A stretch of DNA of 64,000 bases from Pneumocystis sp. 'macacae' (taxonomy: Eukaryota; Ascomycota; Pneumocystomycetes; Pneumocystales; Pneumocystaceae): positions 281,502 to 345,501 of the forward strand of contig CM030735.1 in NCBI GenBank assembly GCA_018127085.1, read 5' to 3'. The notes under the pieces are model-generated. The model did no database searches. It was not told the DNA's origin and worked only from the letters and a program-made list of their open reading frames with translations. Each line of letters starts with the position of its first letter. Position 1 is the first letter of the stretch. Below are positions 35,261-50,000 of this stretch, piece by piece. The position numbers and the translations under genes were made by a program.

Positions 35261-37814
35261 ATGAAAGGTTTGTTTGTTTTTTTTTTTGGAATAGTACATA
35301 TTTTTTCTAAAGGTATAGTATTATGTAATTTTTTAGTCTAATCTTTATTTTTTAGAAATTATTGAAAATTCTAATTTATTAAAATCAAAAACAAATGAAA
35401 ATTCTCAAATAATCAATATACATCCGAAACTATTTGAAAGAATACCTAGAAGTTTTTCATCAAAAATAACATTAACTAGTAATGATATATATATATACAT
35501 ATTAGCCTTAATTTTAGGAAAAAATCATAGTAATTCAGAATCTTGTAAAAAGATACTTACCGAAAAGTGCAAAGAGCTGAAAAGCTCTATTTCTGAATTA
35601 AATAATATTTGTAATGATATAACTTTATTATGCCAAATCAAGGCATATACTCTAATTTATTCTCTAGTTCAAAAATTGAATGATAAAATTATAGATTTCT
35701 TAAGAGAACAGTCAAATGAAAATTGTAGTGAGTTAGAAACAGAGTGTTTTTTTTTAGAAAATACATCTCTTGATTCTATTTTTAGATTATGCAATCAACT
35801 AAGACAGTTTTGTTATACAATAAGGCGACAGGATGTGGCTAATTATATTCTTTTAAAAGCATTACATGGATCTCTGAATACTCATGACTCTTGTAAATCG
35901 AAGATTGAGGAGGTTTGCTTACTATTAAGTTTAGAGAGCGATGAATTAATGCATAAGTGCTTATTAAAAGAAACAACATGCATGGATCTTGTAAATATTA
36001 TTAAGAAGAAATGTGTCCCTCTTAAGAATAAAATTGAGAATACTAATGACAGAAAAAAATTGGAAACTGATTGCCTTCTGTTGTTTTATGAATGTGGTAT
36101 GCATTCTCCGAAATGTAAGGATATTGATCCTTCTATTGATTCCCAAAGGTTTTATTTAAAAAATGAGAAAAGCTGCTCGAGTTTGAGCATAACAGATATA
36201 CCGAATTATAAGGAATTTCCTTTAATCGAACTGATTGTTTCTTTTAAAGAGGCGATAGGTTTTTCTAAAATTCATTCATACGCTGAATCATATGGCATTA
36301 ATGTTGGTAAACGGACAACAACACTTAGTGTTAGTTACCTTTTAAAATTACTGCTTAATGACTTTTTATTTTACAATCCTTCACATGACTTTTTACATAA
36401 CACTAACGCTTTAAAAAATGAATGTGAAAAAATGCTTAAGATCAATTGTACATCTTTCAGTTATTTATCTTATGAACTTGGACTAGAATGTGAAAAAGTT
36501 AATAATGGTAGAACCTCAGAAACAGCATGCAAAGACTTGGAAAAAAATCTAGAATATTGTAATGATTTAAAAAAGGTTTTAATTGAAATTTTTAACAGTA
36601 ATATCATGCATAATGCAGCGACATCGTTTGTTTCTTGGGAAAAATTGCAACACAATATACTTACGGATGAACAATGTTCAAATTTGCAATCAGAATGCTA
36701 TTATTTAGAGCATACTTGTTTTCATATACTCTATTTTTTATGTAGAAATTTGAGGTCTTTATGTTATAAAAAATCGCGTGATGCTGCTGCAATTCTTAAA
36801 CTCGAAGATATACTTTCTAAAAATCTTAATAAGACATTAGACAATAATTCATTAAACTATTGCATTGATCTATTATTAAAAAAATATTCAGATATAAATA
36901 ATGATAAAGACTTGATAAGAAAAGTTCTATATCCAAAAGAAACATGCATGGAGCTTATTAAAAGTTTTGAAAACAAATGTCTTACTATTAAGGATAATTT
37001 AGATAAGAGTACAATAAGTTTTCTTATTTCTTCAACAAATGTTTGCAAAACTCTAGGGTCTCACTGTAACAAGATAACTCAACATTGTTATATTATTTTG
37101 AAAAATTCATGTAATGCATTTTATAAACGGTGTAACTTTGTAGAACAAGCACATACATTAATGCTTTATATGCTTAAAAATAAGGATAACTCATTGAAAG
37201 ATGATGACATTTGCAAAAAACAACTCAAAGAACTTTGCTTATTGAAAAATTCAAATAATGAAATAACTGTTGATCTTTGTAATAATAAAGCATGGACATG
37301 TAGGGTTATGGTAACATATGTTCACAATCATTGTCTCTATTTTGAAAAGAATTTGGAAAAATGTAGGATTCTTGTTCTTTCTAATGAAAACAAGATAACT
37401 GAAGATAAATGCACTGTATGGGAAAATTATTGTTCTATACTTAAGGGGAATTGTCCTAGTATTTTAAATAAGAAGTGTAGTGTACTCAGAAATAGTTGTT
37501 CTCGCTTTAGTCAATTATTAGAACCTACTTCTGTGTCTACATTTACACAATCAAGTTCAATATCAGATTCGGGATCTGCTTCTATATTTACGATTACACA
37601 ATCTTCTTCAAGCTTAACATCAAGTTTAGAACCTACGTCGGATTCAAAATCTACAAAGTCCACATTATCGCCTACAATAGACGAATCTATCACTACAAGA
37701 CCAAAGGATGGTGATAAAGTTATTGGTGATTATGGAGTACGGTTAGCTAAGCATCGGGAAGAATTGTTTTGTTGGATCATGGGTGTAATAATAGGAGTAT
37801 TATTTATTATTTAA
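35261..37814 (+). CDS. MSG-superfamily surface protein with its own signal peptide
   Basis: Exon 1 (35261-35312) encodes MKGLFVFFFGIVHIFSK, a good signal peptide. A 43-nt intron follows, and exon 2 (35356-37814) is continuous, for 836 residues in all. The body repeats the MSG pattern of paired cysteines in lysine/glutamate-rich helices (SCKKILTEKCKEL; CSELETECFFLENTSLDS; RRQDVANYILLKALHGSLN; CMDLVNIIKKKC). A Ser/Thr-rich segment from about residue 760 (SVSTFTQSSSISDS) is followed by a hydrophobic tail (WIMGVIIGVLFII), which suggests a GPI anchor. It has no KR cleavage site of the CRJE type and is shorter than the distal MSGs. It would be expressed from its own promoter, unlike CRJE-type MSGs. 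MSG proteins coat the cell and bind host glycoproteins. Confidence 0.88.
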
Positions 37815-40800
37815 AAGACTAAATGAATTTTTATTAAAAAATGACTGGAAAATTTATGTAAGAAATAAAGACTAGACTTTAAAATTTATTAATTTTTCTA
37901 ATGATGGTTTTTAAAAATAAAGTTTTGATTATAAAAAAATATAAAAGCTATACCAATATATAATATTAAAGTAATGAATAAATTTTGATTTCTTAAGTTT
38001 TATATTTCGTCATTATTTTTTATTAAATATTGTAAACATCTTTAAATACAAATCATCTAAGTATTTAACTGTTATTAGAAATATTTTTTAAAATAATTTT
38101 TTTGAAAATTTTGAATTTTTTAGATTTATAATTTTAAAAAATTAAATATATATTTTCAATCTGAATAATTTTTGAAGAGGATTAATGAATTTATCTATTA
38201 TTTATATATAAGATATACAAAATCAGAATTTTTTAAATTATAACTATTTAATTTTATCAATTAATTTTTATTAAATATAAAATCTATTAAAAATTACTTC
38301 TATTTTTTATAATTTCAGAATTTTTAAAAGTTATATTCTATACTTTAATAAAAAAATATTTGATTTTTATTGATATAAATTTGTCTTAAATTGAAAAATA
38401 TTTACAAATAAAATACACTCTTAAAATTTCTATTAATGAAATATCAAACAAAAGTTGAATAATTTTGAAGTATTTTTATTTTAATATTATTTTTTATTTT
38501 TTTATAATTAATTGAAAAAAAAATTTTTAAAATTTAATATTAATTATATTATGAACAATTGAAGATTTTAAGAATACTAAAAATGTTGAAATTAAGTATT
38601 TTTTGTTTTAATACTTGAAAAGGACTTGAATAATGTAAAGATAATGTTTAAGAAAAAAATTAATATTATAAAATATCAAATATCATAGTACTAAATACAG
38701 AAGAATAATATAAAAAATTAAATAAAATCATTACTAAGACTAAGAAATGTTGATCTTAAAAAGTGGGAATTAGTTGTGATCTATGGATATTAGGATTTAT
38801 AAACACATTGAAAGATTTTAAATAATTACTCTTCAAAAAATGAGTAAGAATATATTCAAACAGTATGTTTGGTAAATTCTAAAGAATAATATGTAAAAAA
38901 TAAGGGTTATTAAAGAAATTTAATAATATTATAAAAAAAAGTTATTTTAGTAGTTCTTAATGGTGTTTGAAAGAATAAGGTATTTAGTTAAGTAAAACGG
39001 ATACTTTACATGTAATCAAAGAAGAAATATATTAATGAAGAAATCTATTAACAGAAAAAATATATGAAAAATTCTAAGGAAAACTAATATATGAAAACTT
39101 TAAAATAAATTTCGATAACACTAAAGATAAGCATAGACAGTTTACAAGAATTTTCTATACTTGATTAATACTACATTTTTTTATAAATTTTATACTTCTT
39201 AATTTTAAGGATCCATAAGAGGCTTAAAGAATATAAAATGAATATTATACTCTATTAAGTTTATTTTAATCTAATCAAATATATAGCTATGTTGGAGACA
39301 TTGTTCTTAAAAGTATTTCGTACAAATGCAATAAATAACAGAATTCTGATTCTGAAATTAGTGATGAGAAATCTATTTTACTAATGTTAAATTAAGATTT
39401 TATATTTAACATCAACGAAAAGATTATCCAAAAATCAGTCTAAATATTTTAAATATATTAAATTTTTAGAAGTTCATTTAATAATAATAATGCAATTGAA
39501 AATACAATTGAAAAATGTAAAGGAATAAATGAAGTTATTTATTTTATTAAGAAAAAACAACGCGTTTTTATGCGTTTTTATTTTTATTATAAATGTCGGA
39601 ATTATTACAAATACAACCTTCTTATATTACATAATAAAAAGTACATATCGCTTAAATTAAAAAAAAATTTCCAAAAATACATCTAAAAATTTAAACTTAA
39701 TATAATGAATAAAATATTATGTAATAAAATTTCCGAGATGCACGGTTTAAATTGGATATAGACACTTTTAGTAAAAGATGATGAATGAGCGTTAGATGTT
39801 TTAGGTAGTTAATTTTTTTTAGGATTATCTATTCTTTTTATTCATCAAATTAATGAGAACTATTAGATACTTTGAACTTATTCTTAAATAAGAACATTCT
39901 ATTTATATGTTAATTTTCATGAAAGACGGACTTTTTAGAGAAAAAACTTTAAAAAATTAGGAAAATAGGATTGTTACTAAAATTTAAACATTTATAAAGA
40001 AGTTTTTATTTTAATTTTTAAAAATAAAATAGATATTTTCATTTAATAAAAATATTAAAGAACTGTAAAATTTTTTTTATTAGAACAGTTTTATAAAATA
40101 ATTAGTTAAATAGAATACCTCTAAAAAAAATAAAATAATAAACGTATTGTTTATTTTAATAAAGATTATGCTAAGTCAAATGTTAAGAAAATGCACAAAA
40201 TAAAAAGTAAATAAATGTTTTTAAAAATACATTGAAAAAGAGCAAATGAAAATAAAAAAATGAATTCTTAATATAGTTTGATAGTTAAATTAAGAAATAA
40301 TGAAAAATTTAGAAAGAAAAATTATAAAAGATGTTATAAAAAACAAAAAATCTTTATCGAAGTAAAAAATAAAAAACTGATATTATGAAAATTCCATACT
40401 AATTATTTGAAATAAGACTTATTAAATAGATACATATCTTTTGAATACATATTTGTATTTTTTTTAATATTTATTTTAAATAAAAATATAATTCGAAAAA
40501 AAAATTTTATAAAAATTTAAATTTATCAAAATATAAACTTATTAAAGAAATTAAAACATCTAACATAAGAACAGTACTTATTCATTTACTGTTTATTTAT
40601 TAAATATTTTTATTGGTATCTTTAGGAATTTTTTTTACTTTTTTAAAGTATAAATATAACAAAACATTTTATTATAAATGAAAAATAGAATTAGATATTT
40701 GAAATAATACTTATTTAAAAAAATAATATTTATTTTATTTTTGCCTTTAATTTTTAAGTTTATTCATAGAAATTTCATTATATTAAATTTAATAAATATA

Positions 40801-43584
40801 AAAACCTTTTAGTAACTTAAATATCTAGGGCTAATGGGTTTTTAATATCAGTGAAAGATTTTAATGACAATTTTAGAAAAAAATAGAGCATTTAATTTAA
40901 AACACTTAAAAATATTATAATTCGAAAGATACAGATTGCTGCCAAAAATTTTAATGTCTTACATTAGAAAGGTTTATAGAGTAAAAAGCAAAAAAATGTC
41001 ATAGTTCTGAAAATAAAAATATTATAAAATCTAATAAGAGTAAAAATTCTTTTAACAATAACATAAATCTTAAAAACGCATAATTGTATTTGAACCAAAG
41101 CACTATAATTAGATTCATGTTCAATATATATACAAAATTTTTTATTAATTTTTCAATTATATATAATAATACAACCAAAGAATAATATGAAAGGACATGT
41201 CAAAACCTAACTTACAAAACTCTTTAAGAGCTCTTATGGGGCTCTAAAAACTCAAATTTTCCTGCAAAATGAAAATTGAAAGCTTTCTATTAAAACTAAA
41301 TACAAAAATATTATTTAATTTTCTATTTTTTAAAAAGAAAAATATAATAATTCTACAAAAGTAAAAATTAACAACAAAGCTCTTAAAAATATTAAAAATA
41401 TACTCGAAAATTCTAATTTATTGAGATAGTATTATAACTTAAGAAAAGCTATTTTTGTTCACTAAACTTTACAAGAGGATAAATGAAATTATATGAATTC
41501 TAAATTATATGAATTTTAAGAATCTCTGTAAAGAAAATTACATACTTTCCTCATTTCGCAATTTTTTAATTTAATAAAGCTTTTATTTACACTATAAAAG
41601 AAAACAAATCAATAACTTCACAAAGACAATAGCTTTTAATATCTTTTTTGGCAAATTCTTGTTAGAAAAAATTTTTTTATTTTTTAATATTTTCAAATTG
41701 TACGAGACATAATAAAAAGAATCAAACAATAATAAGGAATATATCAATTTTCTAAAAAGTTGTATTTCTTTTGAATACTTAACAGAAAAATCCAGCTAAT
41801 AAAAATACTCAATAAGAATACTTTTAAAAGATTGCGTAATATATTATTTATTTATTTTATTGAATAAAAGCGGAAAGCTAACTAAAAAGAAAAAAATTAT
41901 TAAAAAGATTAAAAAACTAATTGTTAGAATTTAAAAGTATAAATTTTTTGTTCTAGTTTCAAATTAAAAATAATTTAATTTATTAAATATTATAAAAGTA
42001 TAATACATATTTAATTATTTTTTAGAATTTCGTTTTTAGAAAATGCTTAAATTTTTTTTTATTTTTTAAAAATATTTCTTAAATATCATGATCGAGGATT
42101 ATTTTTTGCAGATAGTTAAATATTTGTTTTGATTAATAATCTCTAAATGATTGATGATTGATTTAAGACTTGAAATGAGTTAGCATTTGTTTTTCGAATT
42201 TTTTAATGATTTTTTATAAATACAGAAATAATTATTAACAAATAATTTTTTTTCAAACGCGTTATAAAATAAGTCGAGTATAAAAAAATATACTTACTTT
42301 GATTCAGACTCATACTTTCTACATTAAAAGTTGATAAATATGAAATTATTTAAAATTATGTGCTATTTATGGCATAGTTAAAGTGAAAAAAAACATGAGA
42401 GAATATTAAAATCTAGTTTTAGTTTTAAAAATTTGGAAAATAAATGCAAAATGTATAAAGAATACAATAAAAAAATTCAAAGAGTAAAATTAGAAAATAT
42501 ATGATTTTAATAAATTTAAAAAAATTTTTTAAAAAACAAAAAAAAACAGCTTAATAAAAACAAAAAGTTTAATATACTTTATCTACATCTCTGTATATCT
42601 AATATATTCCTTGTAGATATTTTGTATAATTCATGTACATCCTATGTGTATATACCTTTTATACCCTTACGGGGTAAAAATATTCGGAAAGCGAATATAT
42701 AAAATGTCTATATTTTAAAAAATGTGTGCTTTAAAGACCGAAAAGTTTGAATTTTTATAAATTTCATACTTTAATAATATTAAGATGTTTAAATAATAAC
42801 AAAAATGAGTGTAAGAAAATAAAAAATAGTATAAAACTAAAAAAATGAACAAAAGAATATAAGAATTTTACAAAAGCATAGTTAAAAGTTACGAATATTA
42901 AAAGAAATTTAAAGAAAAAGAATAGTTTACTAGGTATGAACAATGTGATATGTCTTTGAAGATGAAGTAATATTATCTACTTAGCATCTGATATCTATGA
43001 GATAAGAGATTTCAAAAATGATATTTAGAAATATGTTATATATACAGACGTTAGATCCGAATAACAAAAATACAATAGGTATGATACATATTATGTTAAT
43101 CTCATATAATATAACTTGAATAATTGTAAGTACATGATATATACTTTAATTAAAGAGTTTGATGTTAAGTCTAGTGCCGACTAAATTATAATTATTTCTT
43201 AGATAAATCTTGATTTTACTAAATTTTAGATTTCGGTAATTTTTCCAATTAAATACATAATTAAATCTATATAAACGAAACTATTAACATTTAAGTTGAT
43301 ATGAACTATACTAAAAAACACGAACTATAACGTTTTTTATTTAAAAAAATAGACAATTTGAAATTGAATATTCTTTTTTAAAAAGATCATTTTATATAAA
43401 AATTATAATTTATTTTTGAATACAAGGTAATAAATGCATTAAATATTGAAAAATAAATTATAATATTCAGAAATAGTTATCATTTATTTATTTATTATTT
43501 ATTATTTTTTTTGGAGGTCACTGCGTATTTTCTTTATGTTAAAAAATTCGTTTTATTTTTTAATAATTTTTTTTATTTTAATCT
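37815..43584. other. 5.8-kb AT-rich gene desert with possible MSG relics
   Basis: No open frame of useful length and no RNA gene is seen. Base composition is extreme and homopolymer-rich. Short pieces resemble broken MSG sequence: near 41,407 a GAAAATTCTAATTTATT stretch equals part of the leader region of the gene at 35,261, and near 42,430 a frame reads NLENKCKMYKEYNKKIQ. These are weak, single-block similarities, so a decayed MSG array is an inference, not a demonstrated pseudogene. Confidence 0.4.
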
Positions 43585-46500
43585 ATGAAAATCTTTACAT
43601 CTTATATCTTTAGCATAACATATGTTTTCTCAAAAAATACAAATAAAGGTGATTTCTTTTTTCCTAATTTTCTCTAATTTTTTTTAGAATTTGTTAGTGA
43701 AAAAAATTTAGATTTATTAAAAGAAATAAGGTATAGAAAATTTCAATTATTATTAGACATGAAGTATTGATAAGATCCGAATTACAGTAGGGAAGAGTTT
43801 TATTCATCTTTTCTCAAAGGTAATATTCATAATGAAATTTAATTGTCACTTGTAACATTCTATTAAGAACTTTATTATGTATACGACAATTTGAATAATT
43901 TGGATTTTGAATTAACTAGTACTTCTGATAAAAACAATAAAGTTAAAGTTAACTACTAACAGATTTAGAAAAAATTCAAAGAGATGTCCAGAATTTAGCA
44001 TTAACAATGCGTTTAATTAAGAGAAATGAATTGGATACAACAATGCCTGATGAGGAGCATCTTTTGGCTTTTATCTTAAAGGAAGATATAAGCGATAAAG
44101 AAAAATGTAAAAAAAGACTTGAGATGTATTGTGTGAACTTGCAGGAGATAGATTTAAATTTAGATAACATGGATCCAAAATTAAAGAAGATTTGCAATAG
44201 TAATCAGCAACCCAAATGTGAAGGATTGAAAAAAAAACTTGAAAAAAAATCTAAAACACTAAAAAAGACTCTTGAAACAACATTTAAACACTCAGTAACA
44301 TATGATGGATGTAACAAATATCATCCACAATGCTTATTTTTGGAAGATGCATTTCCACAAAAAATTAATACTCCTTGCACTGATTTTAGAAATAAATGTT
44401 ATCAAAAAAAGCGAGATGAATTGGCGGAAGAGATTCTTATAAAAGCACTTCAGGGAAGTTTAAGAAATAGTATGGACTCTGAAAAAAAACTTGAGGAACT
44501 TTGCTCAATTTTAAATGAAGAAAGTGACGAATTAATGTATCTGTGCCTTAATCAAAAAGAAACCAATGAAAAACTTGTAAAACTAACTAAACATAATTGT
44601 GAGATTCTCAGAAAGATAAATGAAACTGTATTGGAAAATCTCAATACTACAACGTGTTACCTATTATGTAGTCAGTGTTATTTTTATCAACAAAATTGTA
44701 TTGAAAAAGAAATAAAAAAAAAATGTGATGAAATTAAAAAGAAATGTAAAGATCAAAAGGTTGAATGTAAGTCTTCAGATTATCATTTTAGTCCGATTGA
44801 GCCGAAGCCGACATTACAAAAAATCATAGGGTTAGAGGAATCTTACGAATTAGCGGAACACAATGGATTACTTGTTGGAAAACCGCATAAAAAAACATTA
44901 TTTTACTTGTTTTTACTACTGGCTTTGGATGATGATTTAAATGATGCTGATAATGATTACAAATGTCAAGAAGCATTAGGCTTAAAGTGCAGCTTTTTAA
45001 CTAAAATGAGTCAAGATTTAGGAAATATTTGTACAAATGAAACATATAGAATAGAAAAATGCAATGAAACAAGGAAGTTTCAAAAGAAATGTAGTGCTTT
45101 GAAAAAAAAAATTTTTCTTAACAATCTCTCTACTACTAACAATACCACTCAATCAAAATTATTTACTTGGAGACAATTATCAACATCGCCTACAAAAGAA
45201 GAACTTATATATTTGTTATCGGAATGTTATTATTTGGAAGGACATTGTCCATTTAATCTTAATGCAGCATGCAAAAATGTGAAAAGTGCATCTTACAAAA
45301 AAGGGCTTGATGCGAAAGCGAATAATCTTTTAGAGGAACAAATGCGTGGTATGCTTCACAATTTAACTCAAGACAATGGGAGTAACCTTAAAAAATGCCA
45401 AGAAGCATTATTACAGACGTGTAAAAATTATAAAAATAAAAATGAAGACCTTTTTATTCTCTGTATGACCCCAAAAGAAACGTGTTTAATGCTTGAAAGC
45501 GATATAAAAGCAAAAGTAGATGATTTACATCGAGTTCTAAACAAGATAAGGGATAAACCAAATAAACATAATTGTATTAAATTTCAAATACTATGTAAAA
45601 AACTAGGAAGTGACTCAAAATCAATACATAAACCCTGTGATACACTAAAAGAACGTTGCATTTTTCTAGAAAATATAGAACAACTAAAAAAACATATGTT
45701 GGAAAAAAAAAAAGACTTTTTCTTAGATAAACATCAATGTATGAAAAATTTAAAAGAAGAGTGTCTTAGGCTATTTAGAAAAGAAAAAAATCAATTTAAT
45801 TATTCATGTGTTGCTCTAGAGGAATCGTGTGATTTAATGATTTCTAGTGTGATGGATCATTGTACTTCATTAAAGGAAAATATGAAAGAACTGAACATAA
45901 TTAACAAAGTAGATAATGATACTGAAAAAGAAGATGTTTGTTTACTATGGATGCCATATTGTGATAAGCTTGCACCAAATTGTAATTATTTACTGAAAGA
46001 AAATAATAAAATTGGACTCTGTTCACAGTTAAAAGAGAAATGTAAATCATTCCTTGAGAAAAAAGGAATTGAAGAAATGATGACATATAAACTGGGAGGC
46101 GCTTTATCTACACAGAATGAATGCAAAGAAGCTCTTAATAAATATTGTGTACTCTCGAAGACTACAAACAATTTTACAGTCTTTGCTTTATGCAAGAATA
46201 TTACCGCTAATAGGGGTGTTGAAAAAGCTAAAGAAGACCTCTGCATAAAATTTGTGTCTTATGTTTTTGAACGATGCCCAGAATTGTTAAAAGAAATTAT
46301 GGAAGCGAAAGATGACTTAGAAAAGGAGCGAAAAGAGTTTGAAAAAATTAAAAAGGAGGCAGAAGAAGCAATAAAAGACACCAGAATTATTTTATCAACA
46401 ATTAAAACAAATGGTAGTGAATTAATGGAAGGAATTGTATTCAAATTGTTTAATGGAAGAACAGTCACATTAATGAAATCTAAATCTTTAAAAAAAGAAA

Positions 46501-47057
46501 ACATAAACATATATATGACAGAGAAAGAATCAACAACATTCAAATTAATAGCACGTGTATTTGACCTATATGTAGAGTTAAAGGAGAAATGTTATCACTT
46601 TCTAAAAGAATGTGTCTTTAAAAAAGAATGTCAATATCAAAATGAATGTCAAAAAATAGAAAGTGCGTGTAAAGGACTAAAAGCTTTTGATATTGCATCA
46701 CTAGGGATAAAAACTGTGATAAAAACAGTTATTACAAAGAATAACTCGATTACACAAGAAGGGAGAACGGAAAGTAAAGAAAAAGCGATAGATAAAGAGT
46801 GTATACCGGTTAATACGATAAATACATGGATTACGCATACATTTATACATACAAGTATTTTAACTAAGACATCTATATTAACGTCTACAGCTACATTAAC
46901 TTCGAAGAAAAAATGTAAACCTACGAAATGTATAAAAACTCAAAATAAAACAGGAGTGATTCCAGGAGCAATAATACCAAGTAGTGGTATGACGATAAGC
47001 GGATGGAACATTATAAAAGGAATAATGATACAGATAATTATTTTGGTTATAATTTAA
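43585..47057 (+). CDS. Full-length MSG protein with own leader and a degenerate junction
   Basis: The continuous frame 44007-47057 encodes 1016 residues of MSG type: cysteine-paired Lys/Glu-rich repeats, KCYQKKRDELAEEILIKALQ, PCDTLKERCIFLEN, a Thr-rich stretch, then KKCKPTKC and a hydrophobic GPI-type tail (GIMIQIIILVII). The frame opens MRLIKRNELDTTMPDEEHLL, aligning with ARAVKRR...DEEILLALI of the distal MSGs. Upstream, 43585-43648 encodes MKIFTSYIFSITYVFSK, a signal peptide ending at a GT. An acceptor with CTACTAAC before TTTAG lies at 43968. Splicing 43648 to 43969 keeps frame with a 320-nt intron, unusually long, so one or two small exons may lie between. The body is intact; the 5' structure is unresolved. 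Confidence 0.85.
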
Positions 47058-50000
47058 GGAAATTATTGGATAAGAATATAGAAAACAGTATATATAAAAA
47101 AATGATTAGGTAAAATAAGAATGAAATAATTGAGGAAAATAGAGTAAAAAGTTAAAAATTAAAGACTAAAAAGTGCATTTTTTATTGATTTATCGTACAT
47201 TTTAGGGGGATAAACTTGTTTTTTATACGGTTGATTTTTGTTTTTTTTTTTTTTTTTTCTAATTGATTAGTATTTATTACTCATTATCTTTTTGTAATTT
47301 GTTTGATCTCAATTTACGCTTACTCTCATCTTCATATTACCTTTTGGATCTTAAATACTCAGTAATTAGAATGAAAATGGAAAGTTATTTAAAAATTCAA
47401 TTAATATAACTATCATATCTATTATCATAAGTTTAAGTTTTATTTAGAATTTTACTTGTATTAAAATATTTATAATTTTAAGAGATATTTTAAAATCTGT
47501 TAACATATATATTATTATATTTATTTTTAGAGTACTAAACATGTTTAAAATGAATAAATATTTTTTGAAATCAAATGATTTATTTTGGGATAATATCGTG
47601 AATTTTAATTTTATAAAGTTATAAAATATGAAATATATAGCATTTGTTTAAAAATACAAAGAAATTCAGAACAAAATTTAGTTATTATCAGAATAGTTGT
47701 TATTTTAAAAATGTTTGTAAATTTTTAAATTATGGGTATTATTTTCAAATAATTTTTAAAAAATATTTAAATATAATTTAAGATTTTTAAATATTTTCTT
47801 AATTAAAAAATCATATTTTTTTTTGTATGAAAGTTTACATATTTTAAATATAAATTAAATTTTAAAGTTAAATTATATTTTTAGTTTTACTAACAATTTT
47901 AAATCTAACATTAACTCAAATTTAAGTTGAAATTTGGATTATTAATATATTTTAGTGTATATTTTTAATAATTTTTAGATTTTTAACAAAAAAATATAAG
48001 TTTTATAACTTGAATATTTTAAAAATATTTAAATTATAATAAATCATTTATAAGAATATTAAAGAATATAAATTAAAAATTATACTATATAAATAATTCA
48101 TCAAAATTAAAAAATAATTTAAATTCAAAAAAATTAAGAATCCAAATAGAAATATATATAAATTCACTGAAGCAATAAATAAATAATAAAATTTAAAAAC
48201 TAAAAATTATATAATTAATATTATTTTAAATAAAATAATTAAGAATTTTGGCTACAATAATCTAAAATATTTTAGAAATCAAAATTTTAAGAATAAATTT
48301 ATAAAAATAAAACAATAAATGTCTTGAAAAATACAAAAACAAATAATCATAATATATATAGAAATAACATTATTTATTATTATCAATTAATTTATATTAA
48401 TAAATTTTTGATTTTTTTATCAGTATTTTTAAATTAATAATATAATTAGAAAGTTTATTCATCTATTATATTCTTTTTTTATAATATTGTATGTAAAATA
48501 TATATTGTTTTAATTTATATTATTTTATTATTATAAAAATGTTTTTTTCAGAAAACTTTTAATATCGAATTTAATTTTTTAGATCTTATTTATTATTCTT
48601 CTTATATAATAAAAATATATCATTTTCTTATATATAGAAGAGTAAATGTTATTATATTCACATATTGTGAATTATAAGAACTAGGACTTCAAAATCCATA
48701 ATAGAATTATACAAAAATTATTATTTTATATTATTATATTAACTCTTACAAGTTATATATTAATTATAAAAGTGAGTAGAAAAAAATATCAATTAATACC
48801 AAGAGTATAAATGAAAAACCTCGAAATATTTCTAAAATACCGAAATATTGTTTGATTGTAAATATAATCAAATAATACTTCTAAAAAGAATAATTAAGAA
48901 CGTTTAAATCGAAAAATAACTGAATACAATAAATGTAGCAAACTTTGAAGATATATTCTTGTAAAGTATTATGTATTATCACTTGGACTATCTTAATATA
49001 AAATATAGTAAACTAAAAGAATATTAAAGTTTCAGAATAAAAAAATTATTCGTGATCTTTTGACGGGAACTACAGATAATTTAGTTATTTATTTAAAAAA
49101 TTACAAAATATGTCTAATTTTTTTAATCAATAAAATTATATGTTAATTTATATCTTGATAATATTAACTTTAACCAATTTATTTGAAATTTTTTTAAAAT
49201 TTCAAAATCTTAGAATTCGATTTTTATTGATATAAACAACAACAAAAAGGTGTATAAATTGACTAAAAATATATTATTATATCAATTCAGATTATCAGAT
49301 TTTTTATTGTTTATTTTATATAAAATCTATAAAAAAAATTGTAACCCAAAAAATTATTTTTTATTTTTTTAAAAATTTATTTAGTAAACAAAAAGGCTCT
49401 CAGTATGTTTATCAAATATTACATAGTTTAAATATTAATCTTACTGAAATAGTAAAACCTTCAAAAGTACTAATTATTAATTTTTTAGTTTAATTATTGG
49501 AAAATTTGTAAAATATAAAGCATTAAATAAAAAATAACTTTTTATAAGATATTTAGAATCAATCAACTACAATATATGCTCTATTAGCACTTAAAAATTA
49601 AGAAAAATAAAATCAAAACAATAATATTTATATATATATAAGTAATAAAAGAAAAAAAAAACAATAAATAAATCTCTATAGTTTTAAAAATTTTTATTGT
49701 ATTTTAAAAATTGTTTTTATAAAAGTTTATGCATGTTAAAATATGAACTCAATAAAAAATATTGATATTAGTGGAAATAAGAACAATATTTTTGATAAAA
49801 ATAATAGTTATACCTGCATTTATTGTATATTCATTATTAAATCCATTATTAATTCAATATTATTTAATTTTTTATTTCAGAGAAATTTTCTCTATATTTT
49901 ATTTAAATATAAAATATTTTTAACTCTTGTCATTGTGAATAAAAACGTGCATATTAATAGATTTTTAAAATATAATACATTTTTTATCAAAGAATATTGA

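Noticed and set aside
49743..50000. Frame of 85 residues (MNSIKNIDISGNKNN...)
   Set aside because: Composition is that of AT-rich noise (I, N, F, Y, K), with no conserved block, and it is isolated in a gene-poor stretch.
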